A DNA stretch of 64,000 nucleotides from Owenia fusiformis (taxonomy: Eukaryota; Annelida; Polychaeta; Sabellida; Oweniidae). The DNA lies in assembly GCA_903813345.2 (NCBI GenBank), contig CAIIXF020000001.1:12915915-12979914 (forward strand). The letters run 5' to 3'. The position numbers and the translations under genes were made by a program. The notes under the pieces were generated by a model that did no database searches, was not told the origin of the DNA, and worked only from the letters and a program-made list of their open reading frames with translations. How positions within the stretch are numbered: position 1 is the first letter of the stretch; every line of letters begins with the position of its first letter. Shown in pieces: positions 44,201 through 56,200 of the stretch.

Positions 44201-47200
44201 ATCCTTACTTTTCAATTAGACACTGTAAGAGGTTGAAAAAATTCATGGGAAATGCCCAATAGCAGGGTTAGTAAACCTGAAAGATGGAAAGCCATTGAAA
44301 AGGTAGGAGCTGAGAAAAAAATTGTTGATTTTTTGAAAAATTTGACATTTTTGACAGTTGGATTTTGTGTATGACTATAGCTGACCCCTATAGTTTCTAG
44401 ATCCATCCCTCTATAATGATATTTATGGTTTTATAGTGTGAAACTAAGATGTAAAACATAATTTAGATGGGTTTTAAGGAAGTTAAAGGTTTTAAACAAG
44501 TCCAAAATTTGAAAAATTGTAAATATAAAGTCTCAAATATACATATTCCAGGTATAGCCATGGCTGACCCCTATAGTTTCTAGATCCATCCCTCTATGAT
44601 GATATTTATGGTTTTGCCATGTGGAACTAATATGTAAAACACAATTTAGATGGGTTTTAAGAAAGTTTAAGGTTTTAAACAATTCCAAAATTTGAAAAAT
44701 TCTGAATATAAGGTTTTAAATTTACGAATTTCAGGTATAGCCACGGCTGACCCTTATGGTTTTTACATCCATACCTCTATGATTAAATATACAGTTTTAG
44801 AGTGTTGGACTAAGATTTAACATATCCAAAATGAATTTGAAGTCCGAAATTTGAAAAATTGTAAATGTAAGTTTCAAATTTATGAATTTCAGGTATAGCC
44901 AAAGATGACCCTTATGATTTTTACATCTATACCTCAGGGATGAAATATATAGTTTTAAGAGTATTTAACTAAAATGTAAAAGATACCTAAGATGAGTTTG
45001 AAGGAAGTTCAAGGTTTTAAACAAGTGCAAAATTTGAAAAATTGATCTCAAAATTGGTCTCAAATTCACATTATTCAGGTACAGCCTTGAATGAGCCCTG
45101 ATAATTGAAGGTTATGAGCATAATAGTATCAACTATGATATCATAGCTTAGAGACCAGGTGTAGAATATATACCTGTTGCAGTAGTTAGTCTGCTGCATA
45201 TAGATGGAGTGAAAAGTCGTGAACTACAGTAAAATCTCTCTAATCTGAATGCTACTGGTATTTGGACCAGCTTAAAGCATTCTAATTAGGAGTGTTTGAA
45301 TCTTGAGGTTTTTACATCTACAATACAAGTTCTGGATTTTGAAGAAATATGAATGCATTCTCAATGAAAAATATTAATAATATTTATTCACCTTTCCCCA
45401 AAGTCAGCTCATGAATATTATAATTAGGAAATCTGAAATCTCTGACGTCAGAGTAGGGCAAATTTTCGCGGGAAAATCTTAACACATTAGAAGTCAATGT
45501 GAATCGTGACGGAAACGGGTTAATTTTATTGTCAAATTATGTTGAGTAGTAATAATATTTATGATAAATGTCATTAAAGGATAGGTATCGATATGGAGAA
45601 CTGAATTCAACAATGTTTTTCTCTTAAACCAATCATTGAAAACATTCTGTGAAAAAACATGGTATTTTATATAATGTTGACTGATTGACAACAATTTAAA
45701 GTGAAAATTATTTAGAAATATTTTATATAACTGTTTTTGTTAACATTTTTTGTTTTTTTAGTGCAATTGTTTTTGCTCCTTCCTCAATTCTTGAGAATGA
45801 AATAAAATGTCTTTCCGAACCTTGTTGGAACAAAATAGCATACAACATGTTTTTAGACTTCTCAATATTAAAGTTATACAAAGGAATTTTTGGTTGATTT
45901 TAAAAAAGTATTCAAAAAATTAAAACAAAATCCCTCCAAAATAGATAAAAATCAAGAAAAACCTTTTATTTCATTAACAATATACTTTTTTAAAATGAAC
46001 CAAAATTTCCTTTGTACAATTACAATATTGAGAGACCTAAACATGTTGTGTTTATGTCGTTTTGTTCCAATGAGGTTCGGAAAGATGTTTCATTTCGCTC
46101 TGGAAACATGAAACCAAGAACAAAACAAGTGTTTGATGTGTTTTTTAAAACAATATAGATGAAAGTATGTATATCTATTTCAAATTATATTGTTACCATT
46201 CAAAAGATGGCCATTAAATTGACAATTTGTAAGATTTTCAGAAATTTTTGATGACTGGTTTAAGAGAAGCGTGTGTTCAAAAAGTTTGCCATATCGATAC
46301 CCATTCTTTAATTAATTATACTCCGTCTATATTCTCCCTTCTTTATATTGTTCTGGGGAATCAAATGAATAGAGAAATATTAATGTGAAGAGTCCAATGT
46401 TTCCAGTACATTTTCAAATTATGCCTACGGTACAAAACCGCATGTTTAGTTCTTGACTGTCAAAATGTCAACATCCCATGGTAATATTAAAGTCGTGTAA
46501 TATTTTCTCATGGGATGAAGAAGGGGATACGGGCCAAGAAAAAGTATTCGACTCACAAATCTGGGCCAACGGTGCGTTATTTTCACTTATGTTCAGCCAC
46601 CTATTATACCACATGACAAAGTTACTTTTATGTCTGCCAAAGAAGTTTGAGCAGTTGGATTCACTTTGTTAAAAGATGTGCACTCGTATCACAATTATTT
46701 CTATGGTTTGATTTACAGGATGGTGTTTTAAGACGCAACTTAAGACAAATTAGTCAGAAAAATATATTTCACTTAGTTTTGTTATCATTTTATATTGAGA
46801 TCTATTTCACTCATTCGGCGATCTAATAGTAATTGAAGTTTTGGCGCGAAATGTGCCCTGCTTTGACGTCATTGATTTTCATCGACCAATCAGCGCAGCG
46901 GTCAAATGAGTGCACTTTGGACTTTGGGGAAAGGTGAATACTGACCACATAAAAAGCTCAATAGCATTCCAAAATCCAATTCAAAAGTTTTGATATCAAA
47001 ACAATTCAGTGTTAAACTGACAATATTTGTGCAATTTTGTAAGAAATATGTGATATTTGGTAAAAAAAATAAATATCATCAAATAATAATTAATTAGTTA
47101 TAATCCATTTAATCAATCTATTACTTCACTGTATACAATATCCCTAAGAGCAGTTACACTCTAGGGGGGGATTTATTAACCTCTCACCCCTTAGGAACTC

Positions 47201-50200
47201 TAGGGTAAGGTCCTCAACTCTAATGATTTTTCTTTTAACAATACTTGTAACATGGATCAAACTTGACCACAATATTTTCAACATCTACAACATTCAAAAA
47301 GAGAGGCATCCAAGGCAATACCTGAAATCGTAAAGGAGGACTGAAAGTATCGCAACAGATTTAGGACAGTCACATGTTGGATTTTTGCTATTTTCTGAGG
47401 ATTTGAGGAGGTGCATATGTTAGGCCAATGCATTTCCTCCAGGAAAAGCACTCATAGAGATGATAAAATAATTTCTATTTGAGACAGGGTGCAAACAACC
47501 CACCCACATGCATCAATATGTTGTGTTTTGACACACAGTTAACCCCTTTAAAAAAATAATGCATTCCATCAGGGGTTTAAAAGATATCAAATATGGGTGA
47601 CCAAAATTAAGCTGAAAGTAATGGAGCACATGAGTTTTCCCTATGGGAAAATAACAGGGAAATATTGTTTTCTGCTTTGTCTAAAAGAAATTTATTATTC
47701 CTTTTTATGGGTTAACTATGTCTCAAAACGCAATATATTGATGCAACAAAAATTGAAAAAGCAGGGGTAAAAGGGCTTGAAAATCAGGACAACATTTCCG
47801 AAAAAACATGTGGGTGGATTGTTTGCACCTTCGCTGTCTCAAAGTCCAAACTATTTTATCATCTCTAAGAGTTCTTTTCCCGTAGGTAATGCAATGGCCT
47901 ATCATATGCACCTGCTTAAATCCTCAGGAAACAGACAAAATCTAACATATGACTGTCTGAAATATGTTGCGATACTTTCAGTGCTCCTTTGAGACCTGAT
48001 ATTTCTCAATTTTTCAAACATTGCACTTGTTAAAATTCTTAAACTTCCTTAAAATTCATCTTCGGTATGTTTTACTTCTTAGTTTCACACTCTAAAAATA
48101 TATGTTTCATCATAGAGGTATGGATGATTTTGGACTTGTTTAAAATCTTTAACTTCCTTAAAACCCATCTAAATTAGTATGGAACTAAAGATGTAGAACA
48201 TAATTTACAAAACCATAAATATCACCAAAGAGGGATAGATTTAGAAACAATAGGGGTCAGCCATGGCTATACCTGGAATTCGTAAATTTGAAACCTTATA
48301 TTTACAATTTTTCAAATTTTGGACTTGTTTAAAACCTTTAACTTCCTTAAAACCCATCTAAACTATGTTTTACATCTTAGTTCCACACTATAAAACCATA
48401 AATATCATCATAGAGGGATGGATCTAGAAACTAAAGGGGTCAGCCATGGTTACACCTGGAATTCGTAAATTTGAAACCTTATATTTATAATTTTTCAAAT
48501 TTTGGACTTGTTTAAAACCTTTAACTTCCTTAAAACCCATCTAAATTATGTTTTACATCTTAGTTCCATACTATAAAACCATAAATATCATCATAGAGGG
48601 ATGGATCTAGAACCTATAGGGGTCAGCCATGGTTATACCTGGAATTCGTAAATTTGAAACCTTATATTTACAATTTTTCAAATTTTAGACTTGTTTAAAA
48701 CCATTAACTTCCTTAAAACCCATCTAAATTATTTTTTACATCTTAGTTCCACACTATAAAACCATAAATATCATCATAGAGGGATGGATCTAGAAACTAT
48801 AGGGGTCAGCCATGGCTATACCTGGAATTCGTAAATTTGAAACCTTATATTTACAATTTTTTAAATTTTGGACTTGTTTAAAACCTTTAACTTCCTTAAA
48901 ATCCATCTAAATTATGTTTTACATCTTAGTTTCACACTATAAAACCATAAATATCATTATAGAGGGATGGATCTAGAAATTATAAGGGTCAGCTATAGTC
49001 ATACACAAAATCCAGCTGTCAAAAATGTCAAATTTATCGAAAAATGAACAATTTTTTTCTCAGCTCCTACCTCTTCAATGGCTTTGCATCTTTCAGGGTT
49101 ACTAACCCTGCTATTGGGCACTTCACATGAATTTTTCCAACCTCTTACAGTGTCTAATTGAAAAGTTAGAATCAAAATAGTAAGAAAATGAGTCACGAAT
49201 TTGCCCCCTGGGGTACATACTTCGTACTAATTTTCAAATTCTTTAGGAGTTATCAGCATCAATTATACTGCAAATGATTCATATATATAATATCTATGTA
49301 TGTCACTTACAAACATCAAAATATCTAAGGTTATTTAGTGTGAACAATTTTTTCCCCAGGGTGGGGTGTTTTTGGGGGGGTGGGGGGCTAACTCCTCAAA
49401 AAAAAGAACTTCCTACCACTCTGTGAAGCTATCACCTAGGTGGAAGTTTCATCCAAGACTCTCCTCTGACAGAAAATGCTGCCAAACCAACTATACACCA
49501 TTTATTGAGAATTTTCCTCCCCGCCCCTAGAGTATTGGACATTATTGCATTTAACCAAACTATTTTGTGATTTTGCACAGCAAATTGTTATGTAAATATT
49601 GTTTGATTGTTTATGCTAAATGTTGCCGAATTGTTTGTTCATTGATGCTCATTTTATTTGTTCAGGTATTTTATTTATTATAACTTTACTTTCTGATGGT
49701 CTGTACACTTCTTTGTCTTCATCATCATCTGTGTCATCATGGTCACTGTCAGATGGTATCTTGTATGTAACCTTTTTAGCTTTAGCTTTACGACCCTGTT
49801 TGCCATCTGAAACAAGACATTCATCAATGAGCCTGGATGCTCTAGACTTTTACACTGAGGCAAAATATCACTTTGGCTTCTACTCTATTTTGCCTCACAC
49901 ATATTATCATAGCTTTTCAGCAACTTTTAGAGTACAGTGGTTTCATTAGCAGCAGGCAATTTTCGATAGTTGTTTTAAAAAAATCACCTTTTGTTTTCCA
50001 TGTAAAATTTATGATTTTTATTAATTTTGACTGTTGTTTTCATTTATTTAGCCTGTTATGACAAATTCTTGTGAAACCCCTGAGAGTATATGGCTACAAT
50101 TAAATAACACTACATAGGGCCAGACAAAGGTTTTGAGTTTTCCACCCCAAAATATAGGGCCAGATAAAATTTTTGAGTTTTCCCAAAAGATACTGGGGTA

Positions 50201-53200
50201 AGTCAATTTTGGTCCAAAATGGCCAAAATCGAACCCAAAACCATCACCCTCTACCTGAATACAAGCCTGTGGTGACTGGTCAATCTATTTATTTAGCATA
50301 TTTCAATTTTAATAATTATATACCGTTAATAATTACTTTATGACACACCTCTGGCGATTTTAGATAATTGCTATAGATAAATATTTAATTGATTTAAAAT
50401 GAAGGGTCATTTAAACAAGTATATAGTTACATGGATTGTACTCAAAAGCCTCTCTCAACAGAACATTTTAAACATATACCCAGGAATAAATTGCCCAAGA
50501 ATAAATTGAAGGAATGAAGCTACCAATTTTTTACGGAATAATATTCACGAATGGTGTTTTGACACTTATACTTTGGTTGTATTTAAAAAAACATTTCAGG
50601 GCAGAAAAATCAGAGGCCACAACTGAAGCGTTTACATGCAGGAGTATTCACCAATATAGAGATATGAAACAATCAACTAATAGCACCAGGAATGAGAAGA
50701 GGACTTCAACGCCAAAACAGTTCTTCGCTGCTAAACTTGTCAATGCTCATTTTGATGATTATACATTTGTACAAAATCCAGTGATAAAGGATACTGGGAA
50801 ACAGACTGAATCAGAAAATGTGATTTTAGTTCTTGTTATGTCTGACTCAAACGGTAAGTAAAACTGTGTAGTACAAATTAATAATATAGAACTCATGGGT
50901 ACCTGTGTTAACAAAATAATTAGGGTTTCTTAACAAAATATGACTTGTGAAAAGAACGAGAGAACTTGGGCAATTTTAATTTGTGCGTATGATTTGTTCA
51001 ACCAATGGAAGACCAATGGAAGGATGGACATACCAACAGATGATTGAGCTTCTATCAAATCCCAGAGGTCAAAAATAAGAATTCATGAATTCATAATTAC
51101 AAAGTCACCAGATAGAAGTTATACATTTAAGCATCTCCTTTAACAAGCAATGCTAAGGCCTAGCTTCTCTTTTTTGACCATTACACATGTATCTTTTGAT
51201 TCCATATACATGAATATACTTGTACCTTTATAAGTTTTCAATACAACTAAATTAGTTATGTGATGTCACAATGTAAAAATGTTTGATGTGTGCCATACTG
51301 TAATAATAGGGGTTTTAACTGTTTTTTCAGTGGTTTCAAAATCGTTCAGGACTGTCTTACGCGATGCAATTGGAAATGTTAGCATCGTGAAGAAATGGAG
51401 ACTCAAAATATTGTTTCTCATAGGTACAAATCCTACTGAGAGTAGTAACATGATGAGAGTTAAGGAGGAAAGTAGACAGTTTGGAGATATCATACTTGGA
51501 GACTTTCCTGATGATTATCTTAGTTTTACAATAAAGACAGCTATGGCGTACAGATGGGTGCTTCAATATTACGCCAAGGTCAAGTATATATTACGTATCA
51601 CACAAGACGTTATAATTAACCCATATAACTTGGTCAATCTGGTTGAAAGTATTAAAACAAAGAATCCTGAAAAGGATTCAATAATTATGGGTCTAGTGAT
51701 AACAGGAGCCAAGCCTACCTTTAACCACCCACGTTGGGCATACAAATCCACCATACCTTGGCCCCCTGGTGTTCCGTACCCACCCTACCCAGCAGGACCT
51801 GCAGTGCTCAGCAGCATCGCAGCAACCATGGCAATTAACACTGCAATTTGTGATACACCTGTCATATTTCCAGACGACTGCTACCTTGGAATAATTGCTG
51901 AGAAAACAGAAATCAATCCAATAGGTCTGGAACATTTCTTATGGAGTCAGGGTGAGCTATTTCTCACAATTAATGAAAAAATACGCAGGCGCAAGGTTGC
52001 TATACATTGCAGGGGAAGTCCTGATATCATGGCCAAAGCATGGAAATATATTCAAAAAATAAACAGGACAAATAAAAATTGATGCATTGTTACATACATA
52101 TATTACAACTTGCAATATATGATAGTAAATAAATTTTTCCCATAAAGCCTCTGTCACTGGAGATTTGGAAAGGATTAACAATTAGTGGTTTTTAGAAAAT
52201 ACAAGTTAGTCATTCTGGACAAAGCAAATATAAGTGAAAAGCAGAAAGGAGCTCCTGTACCCTACACGCAGAGTCTAGTAAGTTATAAACTACCCTCTGC
52301 CTAGTATAGAGCATATAACAGTTTAGCAGCCCCCCCCAAAGATTGGTGCTTGTGACAGCCGGGTAATAATTCATTTCAAATCTACCACGCTGGCCCTTTT
52401 TCAACCAGTCAGTGAAGTGGAAGGAACATGTGCTTAATACGTACTCTTTAATTATGCGATGATGTCACAGGAAATGACCATGTAGAAAGTCATCCATATT
52501 TCGATGACAAACTCTGATTGGCTCGGTGAGATAGAGATTTATTGTAAACTGAAAGAGTCAAGATAGACGAAGCTCTCTTTCAAGAAGTGAAGTCGAACGA
52601 ATGCAATGGGTAGAGCTATTGCAATATGACCTTAAAGGAATATTCCTTGCCAGACCCTTTCTCTCTTGATATGGTAGCTATAATCATATATATAGTTTCC
52701 ATATTTAGCAAAACATGGGAAAATGTTTTAATATGGTCAATATTGATCATTTAAAAATCTAGTGCTTATTTCCAGTGAGCTGCCATCTTTTAAGATTTCT
52801 TGCAGGAAGTGATGTCATCAACTCTCAACTTCTATAACCTTGCCCATAACAGTATAGGAAAGTAGCACAAAATCACTTCTAGACAAGTGATCATTACTTT
52901 CTGTGCAAAAATATTTTCAGGGCTTGTCAACTTAGAATAAAAGAAGAGATTTTCAGAAGGATTAAATAAGATAAAAAGTTAAAAAAGAATATTTAGCTGG
53001 TTTTGTAATTCTTAATAGCTCCTCACCTAATGCTATATGCAAAGTTGAGAGTCGATGACATCACTTCCTGTGTGAAATTTTAAAAGATGGCAGCTTACTG
53101 GAATTGAGCATCACATTTCTAAGTGATCAAATTTGACAATATCAAAACATTTTTGCGTGTTTTGCTAAACATGGCAAGCATATAATATATATGGTTATAG

Positions 53201-56200
53201 CTACCATATCAGGAGAGAGATGGTTTGGCAAGGAATATTCCTTTAACATCAGTGGTTATTGGAGAAACGTTTTCCATGATTCTTATAAAGTCCCCATTAG
53301 CTAAAAGCAAAACATCATGTAATACTATGGTTCATGAAACTCGTTCACTTCTATTAATAAATATGTCATAAAATTGTGCACATTGTATATCTTTATTCCT
53401 TATCTATATAATATGACACATAATCCTACACTTAGTCTTGCAGATAGACTTGCAAAAAGACTTCTAGCATCATAAACATGTTTAACATGAGGAATTGGAT
53501 CTCAAACTAAAGATATCCAATTAGTTTATTTAAGATATTTTTTCTTGAATTAATAATATTACAACTGGGTAACACTAGTTGTTAATTTTTGAACAATTTT
53601 AGTGGTATTGTAATGACCCGAAGCCCCTATGTGGAGCTGTAGCGTAACAAGACAGATACAATATACTGGACTTGAAAGCGAGTGTGCTAAATTTGATGCC
53701 CGTGCAGGAATCTAATGCAAGACCTCCCATTAAAGAGTCGGATGCCCTATCTATTGAGAAATCATCAACTATTACAGTATTTCACTGCGTTGCAGAGAAT
53801 CTGAAAGATCGCAATCAAACAAAATGAGCCCTTATAATGTCACAAGCTAGTGATGTACTTTTGATAGCTTGAATGACACAAATGATGGCCTTTGACTTTG
53901 AAAAAGTAAAGTCGACTCAGATAAAGATAGATCCCAATTTAGATCTACTGAACACAGCTGGCTCAAAAGAAATCTAGTATGTATCCAACAGACTGACTAG
54001 AAGTCAGAAATGTACTACTTTCCTGTGGAAATTGCAATGAAATTTTTTGCACAAAATTATCAATTAGAGGAACCATTTCTTCAATAAAATAAACATTACA
54101 AAATTTCGATTAAGTAGTATAGTAAGGTACAATTAAAGGTTCAATAAAGACCATAGAAGAAATTTGGGAATCATTTTACCTTTCCCGAGCTATAAGTGCA
54201 ACGTTTGGCCTAATGTCTTCTTCGCCATACCTATTTTCTTAAAATGTATGCACTTGTCGACGAATACCACCATTCAGACTTGCAAATAGACTTCTAAATA
54301 AATAAGCAATTGAAAGGATGTCCCGCATTTTCTTTTTTGAAACATTTCTGAATCTCCGCCATTTAAAACAATTAATTGAGAAAAATATATAATATAAAAA
54401 ATATTTTTCTCAATTAATTGTTTAATTGTAACATCAATGAAGTTTTCTATAGTAACGGTTGCTATTTGTCTCATTGTTATGTAATAATTAATTATTTCAG
54501 TTTGATTCAAATATAATTTTATTTCTGAAGAAGTAGGATGGACATCCTACGAAACGTCAAAAATAAAAATAAATATCTCTGAGAAAGAAAATCAACAACT
54601 TTGGACTTTTTTCTTGTGTCGGAATTTTGAAATTGATTTTACAGGTATATATGACAGTTCAAAGCTACTAATTTGTTTTGAATATTCAAGAAACTAAATG
54701 CATCTTGTTTTAAAATAGTTTTTAGTGTATCATATTACTTCATTCTTGAAATACACATGCTCTTCGGAAAAGACATTTGCGTGTCGGAAAATCAGTTACT
54801 TATTTTGAGAGCCAATATCTCAGGAACCGCTACATCCTTTTCTATAATTTTTTTATTGACAGAATTCTAACATTCAGTACTTTTGATATCATCTTAAAAA
54901 AACAGTAAGCAAACATTGGAAAATATGTTGAAAAATTCTGTCTTTTTTAACATAAAATTTACAATGAAATGTTACACCAACGGTTGTGTGCTACAAGCGG
55001 TTATCAAAACTCTATTCACTATTATGGACACACTTGTTGCATATCATTTTAAAACAAATTCCTTAATCTTTCCAATGCAGTCAAATTACTTGAACTTATT
55101 CTCTTCAAGTACATGCTTGAAGTATATTTGTAAATGTGGATTTTTTTGGGGGAATTTGTTACATAGAGAATAAGGCATATTTTGATACATGAAAATTTAT
55201 AAAAAAATTATCATTCATCTTTCAAGAAAATGATATCTTCCTCAGACATATAGTGGATATACCTAATAAATAAGACTGATTTCCCATCTGTATCTTAAGC
55301 CTTGCATTTTTTCTGGGTGCCAATATGAAGGTGCCAGGAAATAAATATAAAGCTAGTTGAAGTAGCAAATGTTCAAATTAATTTTACCCAATCGGCCATT
55401 TTGAAGAGCACTTCCTATGTAAACAAATATTTAGAATTACCAAACTTTAACATAGGTAGTCTGAATATACGAGTAATTCAGACTAAATAGGATATAGCAG
55501 GCCTGTCAACTGTCCCCAATTTGCGTATTTGTCACACATTTCCTGAAGAATTTGGAGTCATGGCAGTTTTTTTGCGTGACAGAAAATGTCACGCAAATAC
55601 GCATTTTACTTGGTAATTGTCAAGCAAAAATATTTCTGTAGAAAATTTCTAAATAGTTCGCCGATACAGCAAAGATACGAACGGCGAAAAAAATGTATGC
55701 ATTCCGTTCGGACTTTTCGCGCGAATCACGTATGTGTCACCCATTCCGTCCAAAATTTTTCGTACCTACCTCTCCCCCCCTGTTGATGAACTGTTTAAAC
55801 GCGAGTGTAGCGAGCGCGAAAAATTTGAGGTGTTCAAAATTTGGCAAGATGCAATAAAATACCAAGCTGTTCAAAATTTGGATCAAGGTGTTCAGATTTG
55901 GACCAAGGTGTCCACATTTTGAGTTCAGGGGAGGTGGTGTTCAACATTTCCAAGTCACTCATGTTAGCCTAGATGTTCCTTATCTCGCGCGTTCCAAGAC
56001 TATCTCTACGTTCTAGTCTTGCGAACGTCTTATTCTTTTGTCTGTACGATTACAACATGGGAGAATTTTCTACGCTACTTACACTTAAGATACCTATTTC
56101 AATAGATTCCTTGGTATTTTAGCATTCTTTTTGTGTAGTTGAATCCACAATTGTGTGGGTTTATCGGCAGAACGAAGATATTTTCGTTTTTGAAAGCAAT

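Larger units (their letters stand above)
43839..49532. mobile_element. Giant fold-back structure filling ORC2 intron 2
   Basis: Left arm (43839 to about 45570) and right arm (about 46800 to 49532) are inverted copies: the outer 550 or so bases match closely (actcaaggggcgaggaggaa against the inverse of the right end). Each arm then has about five tandem units of roughly 180 bp (with gacccctatagtttctagat and gatgggttttaaggaagtta). The inner parts match more weakly (ttcacctttccccaaagtc, tgacgtca). The layout resembles Drosophila FB and sea-urchin TU elements. Two smaller fold-backs are inserted within it. No coding potential was seen and target duplications were not resolved. Confidence 0.85.
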
